Shown here: positions 17,679 to 26,748 of the stretch, one piece after another
How the letters are laid out: every line of letters starts with the position of its first letter
Position numbering within the stretch: position 1 is the stretch's first letter
Source of the DNA: a bacterium
Lineage (GTDB): Bacteria; Vulcanimicrobiota; Xenobia; Xenobiales; JADMJV01
Assembly: GCA_018780265.1 (NCBI GenBank)
Contig: JADMJV010000093.1
Location: 1-64,000, forward strand
Reading direction: 5' to 3'
Length of the DNA: 64,000 nt
Notes under the pieces: generated by a model
The model's input: the letters and a program-made list of their open reading frames with translations, nothing else
Database searches by the model: none
Told to the model about the DNA's origin: nothing
Made by a program: the position numbers and the translations under genes

Positions 17679-18619
17679 TGCAAATTCTTATTGGTGCCGC
17701 CGTCGAAATGCCACTGATTGTCTTCCAAGACCATGTGGAAGCGAAAGGGAAATGTTTGGACTTTCGATTTGCCTTGGCCAATTCTCTCGGTGGAGCGCAG
17801 CAGAACACTCAGGTCTGCAGTGTGGCCGGTCTGGCTTACAATTTTGCAGGATTCCAGGGATACCCAAATGTTGGCCGACCAGTTTGATTGAAATTCGGCC
17901 AGCGACTTGCCATCCTCCAGACCAAGCGAGATGGCCCGCTTACTCCGTAAAGCGTAGGCTTGCGCGAACTGGTCTGCGGAGATGTACTCGTAGTATTTGC
18001 GCAGAGCGGTGTCCGCGCCTGGAGGCGCTATATCGGGGGTATGGGTAATAATTTTGGGGGTTACCGGCACCGGGGGAGTCGTCGTTTTCGGTGCAAAGAA
18101 GGTGTAGAGAATCAAACCAATCAAGATGCAAAAGCTGGCCCAGATGACCGTCGCGCGTAGATGTTGCCTGCGCGCAACTACCTCTTCGGAGGGCTGCGTC
18201 AGCACCGCGCCTGGGCCACCTGAAGCTTTTTCGCGAGAGGCAGCCTGACGATAACATTGAACACAATAGAACTGATGTTGAAAGCGGGGAGCGATGGGCG
18301 CCTCCAGATGGTCGGCCTGCAAGGACCGCCATTCTAGTTCTTCCAGAGATTTGTCCATGTTCTTGGCGGCGCTCAGTTGAGTGTGATGACAATACCCTCG
18401 ATAGTATATCGACCCGCCGCGCAGGGCTTGCCCGCAGCCGATGCAGTCGCCATAGAGGCAAGTAGGCGTCTTGTGAAACCAGTCAAAGTCCCACGGTTCG
18501 CACACTTCAGGCGGTTTGCCTTGGCGCAGGACCCAGACCTTTTCGATCCTTCCTTGACTCTCTGCGGCATCGTCTTGCCCACAACCCCAGCAGCGAACAC
18601 GGTTTCCTTCAAATAGCAT
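17675..18619 (-). CDS. zinc-ribbon membrane protein with NTF2-like C-terminal domain
   Basis: A 314-residue protein beginning 2 nt after the stop of the ClpV-like gene. The N-terminal half has Cys pairs (CWGCGQ, CIGCGQ, CVQCYR) that suggest two treble-clef or ribbon zinc sites. One membrane helix lies near 155-178 (VIWASFCILIGLILYTFF). The C-terminal 120 residues look like an NTF2/DUF4878-type fold (YYEYISADQFAQAYAL ... NQWHFDGG), placed outside the inner membrane. Tight spacing ties it to the ClpV-like unfoldase and the caspase-fold gene. It could be a membrane anchor or sensor for that machine; the function is not known. Confidence 0.6.
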   Translation of the reverse strand: MLFEGNRVRCWGCGQDDAAESQGRIEKVWVLRQGKPPEVCEPWDFDWFHKTPTCLYGDCIGCGQALRGGSIYYRGYCHHTQLSAAKNMDKSLEELEWRSLQADHLEAPIAPRFQHQFYCVQCYRQAASREKASGGPGAVLTQPSEEVVARRQHLRATVIWASFCILIGLILYTFFAPKTTTPPVPVTPKIITHTPDIAPPGADTALRKYYEYISADQFAQAYALRSKRAISLGLEDGKSLAEFQSNWSANIWVSLESCKIVSQTGHTADLSVLLRSTERIGQGKSKVQTFPFRFHMVLEDNQWHFDGGTNKNLQ

Positions 18620-18621
18620 GG

Positions 18622-20853
18622 TTAAACTTCAGACGGAACCTGGTCTGGGAGTTCTTCTATCACTGCCTCTTCATTCTGATGCAAGAATACTTGGCCCGAG
18701 GCCGCGGCGGTTAACCATCGCATCAGGCTGCGGTCCAAGCCTCGCGCCGAGGTGGATTCGGAGGCTTGGGCCCAGTCTAAAATGATTTGGCGCGCGGCTG
18801 GCAAGGAGACTTCTGCAGGTAGAGGTCGACGTGCCTGGGATTTCCTCTCCTCAATAAGGTCGCCCAGAATTAACTCTAAAGTGTCCCGGTCCAGGCTCCG
18901 AAATGACACGATTCGGTCAATACGGTCCACGAAGGGTGCGCTAAAAATGCCTCCCAGATTTAGCAACTGAAGGCGCAGTTGTTCCTCGTCCAGGTCCATG
19001 TCCACCAGGTCCGTCAGGGCGTTCGAAGTCATTACGAAAATGCACTGCGAAAAGTCCACTCGCCTCCCCTGCGAGTCTTCACCCAATCCGTCCAGCACAC
19101 TCAGCAAAGGGTCACCGAGTTCACTGTGGGCTTTCTCTATTTCGTCCAGGACCACCACGGAGTACGGCCGCATCATGACTTTGCTATAGAGCGTTGCGGT
19201 TTTTCCAAAGCCAACATAGCCAGGGTCGGCGCCCATAAAGCGGGTCTTGGCGCCTTCCCCTTTGTATTCTGACATGTTTTTGACGATTAGAGAGCCGCGG
19301 TCTTTCATGATCTCTTCGGCCAGGGCCATGGAGAGATGGGTTTTGCCGACGCCTGGTGGGCCAAGAAAGAGAAAGCGTCCCCTGGGACGGCGAGGGTCGG
19401 CCCAGCCGCATGCCTGTATAGAAAGCCAGGCCGTTACTGAGTTGACGACGGACTCTTGACCGCGGACCCGGAACGTAAGTCGCTGCGCGAGGTCCTGATA
19501 ATAGCCGGGGCGATTTTCGTCGAGGTCGCTGATGGGAATCCCGGCCAAGTCGGAAAAGACCTTGGCAACATCCTGACCGTCCAGAATGGTTTTGTCAGCA
19601 TCTACAGTCGTTTGCCGGTGATACACGGTTTCTGCTACAACGCGGCTCAGGAGTCGAAAGGCTTTTCTTGGTAGGCGATCACTCTTTTGATATTGTGTGG
19701 TAATTCGGACGGCTGCCCGCAGCGCGTCGTCACTCAGTTGCAACCCCATTTCCTGAGCCTGAGGGGAAAGAATCGACCTCGCACTGTCTTTCAGAATGGA
19801 AATGGTCGCTGCTTCATCGGGCTCACAGATCAGAACCTTGTCAAATCTAGAGTTCATGGCTTCATCGGCGGCGATAAATTTAGCGTATTCCTGGTCGGTT
19901 GTGGCACCAATACAGCGAAATATACCCATCGCCATAGGCGGTTTTAGAGCGGTGGCGATAATTCTGGCAGAGGCGTCGTCGCTATCGAGAAGAGTATGAA
20001 TTTCGTCAAAGAATGGGATTACGGTGGGATTTTGTCTAAAAAAGTCCAGTAGCTCATTGAGTCGCTCTTCCAGCTCTCCGCGGCCTCCAGTCCCGGCTAA
20101 CAAATGAGAGGGGGATATCGCCACCAGCGTCCAGTTGTCCATTTCGGAGGGAATCAGTGGCCTCGTTCTGCGCGCCACGTGAAAGGCAAGACCATTCACC
20201 AGGGCCGACTTTCCCACACCAGGCTCGCCCACTACCACTACGGAATAGCCCGAGGAACTGACGGTTACCACCAGGTGCTTGAGTTCGCGCTCGGCACCAA
20301 CCAGGGGGCATGTCTGCCAGTATCCAGCCCTGGCCATGGCTGTAAGGTCTATGCCGAAGCCCAGTGGCTTGTAGGTGAAATCCCCTCTCTTTACGAGAAC
20401 GGAGTCGGCCGAAGGCAGCGCGAGCAGGTCTTCTAGATGGAGACCTGCTCGTCGGAGTAACTCCACGGTCGCCGCTGAATCCGCGTCAATTTTTAGTTCG
20501 GAATTTAGACAGGTGGCCAGGAATACGACCGGACTGACACGCTCCGCTCCGCAGCGCCGGGCAAACTCGCAGGCCGCCGGGGCAAAGGCTTCCAGGTTTA
20601 CCATCAGCTTGCCCGAGAGAGGTTTCTCCTCAGGTAATTCGTGGATTTTCAGGGCCAGGGCTGCGCGTAGTTGCGAGACACGTTCGCTGCCCAAAAGGCC
20701 CGCTACCCCATCGTTCTGCAAAAGTGCGTCGCATAGATGGGGCATACGCATGGGTTGGTGCTTTGATTCGGCCCGCGCAATCGCTTTGGTGATGCTTTGC
20801 ACCAAAGCGGAGTTGGCTTGATTCTTTAGAAATAGTTCCAGACTATCGGACAC
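18622..20853 (-). CDS. ClpV/ClpA-like double AAA+ unfoldase
   Basis: A 743-residue Clp ATPase. The GTG at 20853 is chosen because GAGGTGG lies 6 nt upstream; an in-frame TTG at 20868 has nothing. An N-terminal Clp-N-like domain (about 1-140) precedes D1 with Walker A GEPGVGKS (209-216), Walker B VIPFFDEIH and the MNSRFDKV finger, then D2 with Walker A GPPGVGKT (about 498-505) and Walker B VVVLDEIEKAHSEL. No coiled-coil middle domain lies between D1 and D2, unlike ClpB and standard ClpV, and no ClpP-binding IGF-type loop was noticed. Opposite a contractile-sheath-like gene cluster, its likely job is sheath disassembly or recycling (inference). It overlaps the caspase-fold gene by 11 nt. Confidence 0.85.
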   Translation of the reverse strand: MSDSLELFLKNQANSALVQSITKAIARAESKHQPMRMPHLCDALLQNDGVAGLLGSERVSQLRAALALKIHELPEEKPLSGKLMVNLEAFAPAACEFARRCGAERVSPVVFLATCLNSELKIDADSAATVELLRRAGLHLEDLLALPSADSVLVKRGDFTYKPLGFGIDLTAMARAGYWQTCPLVGAERELKHLVVTVSSSGYSVVVVGEPGVGKSALVNGLAFHVARRTRPLIPSEMDNWTLVAISPSHLLAGTGGRGELEERLNELLDFFRQNPTVIPFFDEIHTLLDSDDASARIIATALKPPMAMGIFRCIGATTDQEYAKFIAADEAMNSRFDKVLICEPDEAATISILKDSARSILSPQAQEMGLQLSDDALRAAVRITTQYQKSDRLPRKAFRLLSRVVAETVYHRQTTVDADKTILDGQDVAKVFSDLAGIPISDLDENRPGYYQDLAQRLTFRVRGQESVVNSVTAWLSIQACGWADPRRPRGRFLFLGPPGVGKTHLSMALAEEIMKDRGSLIVKNMSEYKGEGAKTRFMGADPGYVGFGKTATLYSKVMMRPYSVVVLDEIEKAHSELGDPLLSVLDGLGEDSQGRRVDFSQCIFVMTSNALTDLVDMDLDEEQLRLQLLNLGGIFSAPFVDRIDRIVSFRSLDRDTLELILGDLIEERKSQARRPLPAEVSLPAARQIILDWAQASESTSARGLDRSLMRWLTAAASGQVFLHQNEEAVIEELPDQVPSEV

Positions 20854-22219
20854 GGCTAACCACCTCAAAAGTCAGGTCGCTGGTCAAGACGGGTGCTCGA
20901 CCAGGCTCAGTCTCGTTTCCAAAAACCAGGGCCCGAGAGCCCAACTCTACGGCTGCCTGCTCCAGCCTGCTCCCGGCGGCCGGTTGAGCGGCTTTCAGGA
21001 ACTCTTCGGCTTTGTCGGGGCTGGCAAAGAGAAATGCCTTTACCCTTTCCCTTCCGGCCCGGTCCGGCGTGAGGGTGGCTCCTTGTTCTGGAATTTGAAC
21101 GGTCTGACCACTCACCACTCGCAATGGTTGACCGCTTCTGGGATATAGCAGGTTGAAGCCCCCTTCCGATCCCAGATTGACCACCACCAGGAAGCCGGGT
21201 TTCCCGATGTTGATTTTCAGTTCGACCGATTGACCAATCACCACCGTGTCTTTGTCGGGACTCACGGATACTTGCACGGCCTTGGCGTCTGGGACGTCGA
21301 CCCCAAAGGCGTCCCAGGCTGTAGTGACAGGCCCACCCACTCCCAGGGAGAAGTCACCCCCAAGCTTGGTCTGCGAATGGTTGACGATGGTGCCTGTTCC
21401 GGCGCCGTTGAACACGGCAGCCTGCAGGCACTCGCTGGGAAATACCGGGTGCTGTCGGTCGCTCCCTAGCAGTGACACTTGACTGGCCACTTGAATCTGG
21501 ACTCCTTGCCAGGTCAGGTTGGGAAAATTGTGCAGCGTTTTGCATAGAGTGGCACTGAAGAAGCCCGCCTGATGGCCTTCATAGCTTCCTTCAAGGGCTT
21601 CTTCGTTGTATCGGCAGGCACAGATATAGCGAATTTTATTGTGACTTACCCGGGGAAGCTGCTGAGCGCTGGCCAGCATTACATCCCGGGAAGCCGCTTC
21701 TTGGTGCGGCCGGTAGTAGCGGACCGTTTGTTCGGAAGGTCCATCTTTGGACCCGCGCGCTGCCGTGAAGCAAGCATCCAGGATTACAATTTTTTCCTGA
21801 GCGGGCAGTTGCAGCAAGGCGTGGTCCAATTCTTCCAAGGCCAGCGCACCCTGTAGGCGCCCCCCTGACTCGTTGGTATCCGCGCATAACAGAGTGGGCT
21901 CGGCGGGGCCGCTTCCATAGCCGCTGAAGTAGAAGACAACCTTTTCTTCTCGGCAACCGTGCAATAACTGGAGGATCTGTTGTTTGCTGGCTGCCGCATC
22001 CTCCAGTAGGGACACCTTCATTCCCCGCGAACGGCAGGACTCTGCGAAAGCCTGTGCGTCTCCGCAGGCCCCTAGCAGTCGCGGGGCCCTGGTCGTAGGG
22101 TATCGATTGACGCCCACCACAATGGCTCGATAATCGCCAGGGTCTGCCCCGGCCTGCGAATCGAGGAAGGCCAGGGGCAAGGGAATCAAGCTGGCCACGA
22201 TAATAGATCGAATTTTCAC
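20843..22219 (-). CDS. caspase-fold protein with DUF4384-like domain; catalytic His replaced
   Basis: A 458-residue exported protein starting with GTG, with a signal peptide (about 1-25). The caspase p20 fold is clear: DYRAIVVGVNRY, VVFYFSGYGSG, KIVILDACF. The catalytic His of the usual SGHG motif is Tyr101 (TAT), while the Cys (C150) is kept, so classical dyad proteolysis should be lost. A C-terminal DUF4384-like beta domain (about 310-400, GKPGFLVVVNLGSEGGFNLLYP) follows. Its gene is first in the leftward operon with the ClpV-like ATPase. It faces the sheath-like operon across a 181-bp intergenic region. It may act as a scaffold or pseudo-enzyme in the periplasm (inference). Confidence 0.8.
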   Translation of the reverse strand: MKIRSIIVASLIPLPLAFLDSQAGADPGDYRAIVVGVNRYPTTRAPRLLGACGDAQAFAESCRSRGMKVSLLEDAAASKQQILQLLHGCREEKVVFYFSGYGSGPAEPTLLCADTNESGGRLQGALALEELDHALLQLPAQEKIVILDACFTAARGSKDGPSEQTVRYYRPHQEAASRDVMLASAQQLPRVSHNKIRYICACRYNEEALEGSYEGHQAGFFSATLCKTLHNFPNLTWQGVQIQVASQVSLLGSDRQHPVFPSECLQAAVFNGAGTGTIVNHSQTKLGGDFSLGVGGPVTTAWDAFGVDVPDAKAVQVSVSPDKDTVVIGQSVELKINIGKPGFLVVVNLGSEGGFNLLYPRSGQPLRVVSGQTVQIPEQGATLTPDRAGRERVKAFLFASPDKAEEFLKAAQPAAGSRLEQAAVELGSRALVFGNETEPGRAPVLTSDLTFEVVSRVR

Positions 22220-22400
22220 ACAGGCCAGTTCCGCTCATTCACGGTCGGCGCCTTTTCGTTTTTCAAACTCTGCCCGGCCGGCCAAGACCAGTTGACCACT
22301 TGGAGGGTTAGCTGAGCCTATCGGTCATTCAGTCCATCTGATTGGCGCTAGGATAGCGTCCCTCAAAATTCTAATCTGAGCAAAATATTTATGGAGGTGC
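22220..22400. promoter_or_regulatory. divergent intergenic region of the contractile-system-like operons
   Basis: 181 bp separate the leftward caspase/ClpV operon from the rightward sheath-like operon, so both promoters must lie here or overlap. A small palindrome CGCTA-GGA-TAGCG occurs near 22347. The only clear element is the GGAGGTG ribosome site of the rightward gene. No -35/-10 pair is convincing. Confidence 0.4.
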
Positions 22401-25400
22401 ATGGCTTTGAGCTTACCAGAATTCTTGGAGCGGTACAGCATTGACAGAGATCAGTTGAACCGGATTCGTAAGCGCGTCTTTGTAGTTGGTCGTTTCAATA
22501 ATCGAGATACTAAGGCTGAGCCGCACGTGTTTCTGTTTACGAATCGCACGGATCTCTCGACTGAGTATGTGAAGAATTTTACCTCTGTCGCTTCTATGGA
22601 TTATCGAAAATTTGTGGAGTTGCTCACTCCTAAGGTGGCCGAGCACGTTGACTACAATGGGCGTTTTCCCGCCCACCAGTTGATTGTGCCGCGAGGGCGC
22701 ACTGTCAAGGATAGTGAGCAAGAAGCGGCCTACGTTATGGATACTTATAACTACTTTTTTCAGCGCGCTATTCTGACTTGCGAGCAAGAGGCAATGAAGG
22801 AGCCTCACTCCAATTTGCCTCGATTGCTAGAGAATAGTGAGGTGGATAGAGGGCGCACGATCCTGCAGCAAATTCGCAATAATCTGACAACGTTTTGCCT
22901 TTTTCAGAAGGATTCGCCGAAGATTGCCGACGCCATCGTAAAGTTGGTGGGCACCTGTGCTGGAGAGAATGGGTTGCCGCACTACGCTCAGGGCGCGCCC
23001 TTGCCTCCGGGATTTGTGGAGCGCCTGGTGGACTTTATTTTTCAAGAGGATCAGACGGCGCAGTTCTCGTGTGAGTCTATGGATTTTGGTCAGGGGGTTT
23101 GGAAGGCTCTGAAGCTGAGTCCACAGGCTCGCCAGAGTTTTAATGCCCTGGTTAGCGCCTATCGAGACGCCTTGGTGAACGACAATGTCAGTCACTATAA
23201 TCACTTGATGTTTCGCGGGAAGACGCTGAGTCAGCACGCCCGCGAGTCGGTGGCTGGCGAGTTGACTGAGAAGTATCGCAAAGCCAGGGATGCCTACAAC
23301 GGACTACGTCAAGTGTTGCGGTCCAAGGTGTTGCTTTCCATGGTCTTGGAGTGGCTGTTGCATTCGGCCTATGTGACCGTCGATGAGCAGCCTTCAGTCA
23401 ACGACTATGAGCAGGATTCCAAGATTGAGACGGCCATTTTGGAAGGCGTAGCGGGTAAGATTGCCGCTCCCATTAAGCGGCCCACTCCAGAGGAGAGGCG
23501 TAAGTTTAGCAAGTCGCTGTCCGACAACTTTAAGACAATGATCACGGCCGTGACGGAGCCCAACGCGGCCAAGTCTGCCGAGTTGATTGCCAGGCTGCCC
23601 AACGAGCTCCAAGAGTTGGCTGAGAATCTGCGCAAGGACGAGGGGCGTCGTGCCTCTCTGAGCAAGGTTTCTGGAATCGAAATCGGCGACGACATGCAGA
23701 AGGCCTTTTTTGAGGCGACCAAGATGATTCTGCTCGATGTGATGTGCCCGGTGCTCTATCGGAGCCCGGCCATCAATTTGAGTGAACTCAAGCGCATGGT
23801 TCGACAGGAAACCATGTCCGCGTTCCTGACGGCAATCTTTTTGTCCGAGGGCAATGAGGAAGCCGTTCGAAAGATCGCTGAGAAGCATCTGGAATTCTTC
23901 GAGAGCAAAATCAACAAGAAGACCAAGGAAATTAAGGATGTTGGCCAGATCCAGTCGGTCTTGCTGACGGACTTTGTCGATTTACTTTGTGCCCCCGACC
24001 TCCAGCAAGAGCTTCAGGAAGGGATCAAGGTTCTCATGGAGTGTTTTGACTTGCGACAGGAGTTGCGCGCAGGAGAGAATGTTGCGGTGGCTCCGGTAGT
24101 GGTAATGCGCCCCCACGAGGGTCGCGATTTATTGAAGCAAACCAGCCCCGATCTTGAAATTGTGCGCGTCGCCGTAACGCGAAAGGTGGAGAAGACGGCC
24201 CGCGTGCAGGAAGGGATTGCTGCTGTTGCGGCTACTTCGTCTGCCAGGTCCGAGGCTGCTGGTGCGGCGCCTGCTATCGAGGAGGGTGCAGTGGCGACTC
24301 TGGTTGTGGAGCAGCCGGAAGTGGCGCCCAGTGGGGATGATGGGTCCGACCTGGATCAAAAGATCAGCTCCATTTTGTCTAAGATCGTGACCGAAGATCG
24401 GCGCGGCGCCACCCAGGATTCCACCAAGGAACTCCCCCTCTCTGATCGCGTCGGCGACCTGTTGCTCAACGACAATGACTTTGTCAAGGATCGATCAGAA
24501 TCTCTCAAGAAGTTCGATAAGGTTCTTCACCTGATTTACTCGCGCTACGCTCAGCACAAGAATGACAAGCGGACTTTTCGCAATGCCGTAGAGCGGATGA
24601 CTCTGCTGAGCCTGATCATTCAGTTTCAAGATGACCTGGCGCTGGGGGACAAGCGCAGCAATCTCTATCGATTGCTCATTGACATGGTGTTGCACCTGGA
24701 TGCAGACAAGCCTGATCCTACGGAATTTTTGAGAGAGAAGTCTCTAACGCTGTATTTTGACGACGCCGACCTGGCCAATGGAGGCATCACCGAGCTGCGT
24801 CAACTACTGGAGATTCAGGCCATCCGAAGCCTGGGCAATGTAGAGGCTTTCGTGAGCGAGTTGCGGGGCGTGAAATACTTGCTGGATGCCGTCGGCGAGG
24901 ACCCTACTGCCGAAGTGGTGGCTGTCAACGCAACCGCCGAGGAGTTTATGGCCTGGTTAAGGGCTGATAACTTGACTCCGGGGGGAGGAACGGGCCGTCT
25001 GAGGGCTGGACTGATGGTGACCGTGGCCAAGAATTCCGAGAAGACCATTCCTCCTGGCCTGGTTTATCTGACCGATAGCGCTTTTTCCCACAATGACAAA
25101 GAGAGTTGGGTGCGCAGCCTGGCTGACTTCCAGATGAGCGAGGCCAGCTTTAGCGTGGTCATTCCTCCGCTGCTCCTTTCTACCGGTTCGCAGGCCACCG
25201 ATTGGAGGCGACAAGGCGAGAAAATCGCGGCTGCCGCGGTGGCTGCACCGGCGCCGGTCATTGTGCTAGGGCCAGCTCCCTTCTTGAATCGACCTGATGA
25301 TGGGTTCAAGACCATCTTGCCTCCCGGCTACTTACTGTGCGCGCACTTCTTGGGCAGCAAAGACCAGAAGATTATTACCCCTCATCAGGCCTATCACAGC

Positions 25401-25850
25401 ACCGGCAGAGCGCGCTCCATCGGCCGAGGGTCGGCCACAATGTATACCTCGCTGGAGCAGGTGATGTGGGGCGAGGGCACCGATGAAGAAAACTACTGTT
25501 TTGCCGCCGACTATTACCTCTATCTGTGCGCATACATTTGGGCTACGGCCATGAAGTTTGGCGGAGCTCTGCCTGACCGGGACGACTATTTTCGGCGCTA
25601 TTTCTATCTGGAGAATGATGGCCTGCCCAAGGCTGACTACTCGACGACCAACTGTCTTGACAGGGCCGTGGTGGGCAGCAACGCCCAGGCCTTCTCCATG
25701 GACCAAGATGTATCGCTAGCAGGGCAGAAATTGGAGAGCCTCTCGGTGGCTTCCGACAAGACCTCCAATTTAGCCAATCAGCGCACCAAGCGTTGGACTT
25801 CTAAGAACATTCATTGGTTCAACTTGCTGCTCGAACGAGCCGGTCTGTAA
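22401..25850 (+). CDS. giant sheath-like protein: TssC-like C-terminal half, possible TssB-like N-terminus
   Basis: A 1149-residue protein with no signal peptide. The C-terminal half resembles the type VI sheath protein TssC in order of motifs: SELRGVKYLLDAV (near 820; compare the WRGLxYLV signature) followed by VVAVNATAEEFMAWL; then GLVYLTDSAFSHNDKESW and SFSVVIPPLL; then APFLNRPDDGF; then YLYLCAYIWATAMKFG (near 1040) and ENDGLPKADYSTTN. The N-terminus (1-110; RVFVVGRF, SMDYRKFVELL) faintly recalls TssB. Between them are about 450 mostly helical residues and an Ala/Val/Glu-rich linker (about 597-653). Classical TssB and TssC are about 170 and 490 residues, so this would be a fused, enlarged sheath subunit. 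Assignment is by eye and tentative. The gene looks less GC-rich than its neighbours. Confidence 0.5.
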   Translation: MALSLPEFLERYSIDRDQLNRIRKRVFVVGRFNNRDTKAEPHVFLFTNRTDLSTEYVKNFTSVASMDYRKFVELLTPKVAEHVDYNGRFPAHQLIVPRGRTVKDSEQEAAYVMDTYNYFFQRAILTCEQEAMKEPHSNLPRLLENSEVDRGRTILQQIRNNLTTFCLFQKDSPKIADAIVKLVGTCAGENGLPHYAQGAPLPPGFVERLVDFIFQEDQTAQFSCESMDFGQGVWKALKLSPQARQSFNALVSAYRDALVNDNVSHYNHLMFRGKTLSQHARESVAGELTEKYRKARDAYNGLRQVLRSKVLLSMVLEWLLHSAYVTVDEQPSVNDYEQDSKIETAILEGVAGKIAAPIKRPTPEERRKFSKSLSDNFKTMITAVTEPNAAKSAELIARLPNELQELAENLRKDEGRRASLSKVSGIEIGDDMQKAFFEATKMILLDVMCPVLYRSPAINLSELKRMVRQETMSAFLTAIFLSEGNEEAVRKIAEKHLEFFESKINKKTKEIKDVGQIQSVLLTDFVDLLCAPDLQQELQEGIKVLMECFDLRQELRAGENVAVAPVVVMRPHEGRDLLKQTSPDLEIVRVAVTRKVEKTARVQEGIAAVAATSSARSEAAGAAPAIEEGAVATLVVEQPEVAPSGDDGSDLDQKISSILSKIVTEDRRGATQDSTKELPLSDRVGDLLLNDNDFVKDRSESLKKFDKVLHLIYSRYAQHKNDKRTFRNAVERMTLLSLIIQFQDDLALGDKRSNLYRLLIDMVLHLDADKPDPTEFLREKSLTLYFDDADLANGGITELRQLLEIQAIRSLGNVEAFVSELRGVKYLLDAVGEDPTAEVVAVNATAEEFMAWLRADNLTPGGGTGRLRAGLMVTVAKNSEKTIPPGLVYLTDSAFSHNDKESWVRSLADFQMSEASFSVVIPPLLLSTGSQATDWRRQGEKIAAAAVAAPAPVIVLGPAPFLNRPDDGFKTILPPGYLLCAHFLGSKDQKIITPHQAYHSTGRARSIGRGSATMYTSLEQVMWGEGTDEENYCFAADYYLYLCAYIWATAMKFGGALPDRDDYFRRYFYLENDGLPKADYSTTNCLDRAVVGSNAQAFSMDQDVSLAGQKLESLSVASDKTSNLANQRTKRWTSKNIHWFNLLLERAGL

Positions 25851-25872
25851 AAGTAGAAAGGGAGTATTCGCA

Positions 25873-26742
25873 ATGCCCGTAAAAGCAAAGTATGGAGATC
25901 ACGAGTTTCTCAATGTCAAAGGCTACCGCATTTCGATGCAGATGGTGCCCGGCCAGGGCTTCGGCGGCCGATTTTACGTATACATTTATGAGGTTGTCGA
26001 CGCGGTCAAGAGCCGCAAGCACGTTGATGTAGGCAAGGACGGCCTGGTGCCGCGGTTGGACCTGTCCATCAAGGGCGACAACCGGGACTATGAGTTCAAG
26101 AAGATGGACCTGTGGAGCGTAGAGACCGGTGTGACCCGGTCGGAGCGCTACCGTTTGCTGGAGTTTCGCTATGATCCTGAATTGACGGACCGAGGTGAAA
26201 AGGCGCCCGTCAAGCTCAGCAATACGGACAAAACTGAATTGAAGAAAGGCGCACTCCAGGACGACTATATGTATGCTCTGGGGGGCAGTGCTGAGCATTT
26301 GCTGGGTTGCGTAGGTCGCCAATGCGGGAACGAGGATAGCATCATCCGTTTTACAGGATTACGCAACCATCAGAATTCCTGGGTGGAGAAGATCATTGAG
26401 CTAAACGACCAGCAAGTGACTGAGTCCAACATGCTGATGCCCGAGTGGGAGGTGAAATTCTCGCGCAGAGCCCTGAAAATCGACCGCACCAACTTGCGTA
26501 TGGTCCTGGCCGAGGAATCCTACGGAGACCTGCTTACCTACCCGATTCCATCGCTGGTGAATGTAGCCAGCAGGGACGTAGGGCAAGATCATGCGCGATT
26601 GAACATCCATACCATGACTCCCTGGGACCTGGCCGAGCATGATCAGCGACGAGGCTTTCAGGCGATTGCTAAGGAGCGTTCGTTGGAGACGGCCACCCTG
26701 TTGTTCCAGCAGGGCCACTACTATGACGTAGAACTCATTTAA
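25873..26742 (+). CDS. hypothetical beta-rich protein, candidate tube (Hcp-position) protein
   Basis: A 289-residue protein starting 22 nt after the sheath-like gene, with an AAAGGGAG ribosome site. It has no signal peptide or membrane segment. The first 120 residues alternate hydrophobic and polar residues as in beta barrels (FYVYIYEVVDAV, RLDLSIKGDNRDYEFKKMDLWSVETG, YRLLEFRYD); the end is mixed. In type VI operons the gene after tssC is often hcp, whose product forms the inner tube, but Hcp is about 160 residues and no Hcp signature is recognised. Position makes tube, tube initiator or adaptor the best guesses. Confidence 0.4.
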   Translation: MPVKAKYGDHEFLNVKGYRISMQMVPGQGFGGRFYVYIYEVVDAVKSRKHVDVGKDGLVPRLDLSIKGDNRDYEFKKMDLWSVETGVTRSERYRLLEFRYDPELTDRGEKAPVKLSNTDKTELKKGALQDDYMYALGGSAEHLLGCVGRQCGNEDSIIRFTGLRNHQNSWVEKIIELNDQQVTESNMLMPEWEVKFSRRALKIDRTNLRMVLAEESYGDLLTYPIPSLVNVASRDVGQDHARLNIHTMTPWDLAEHDQRRGFQAIAKERSLETATLLFQQGHYYDVELI

Positions 26743-26748
26743 CGAGAG

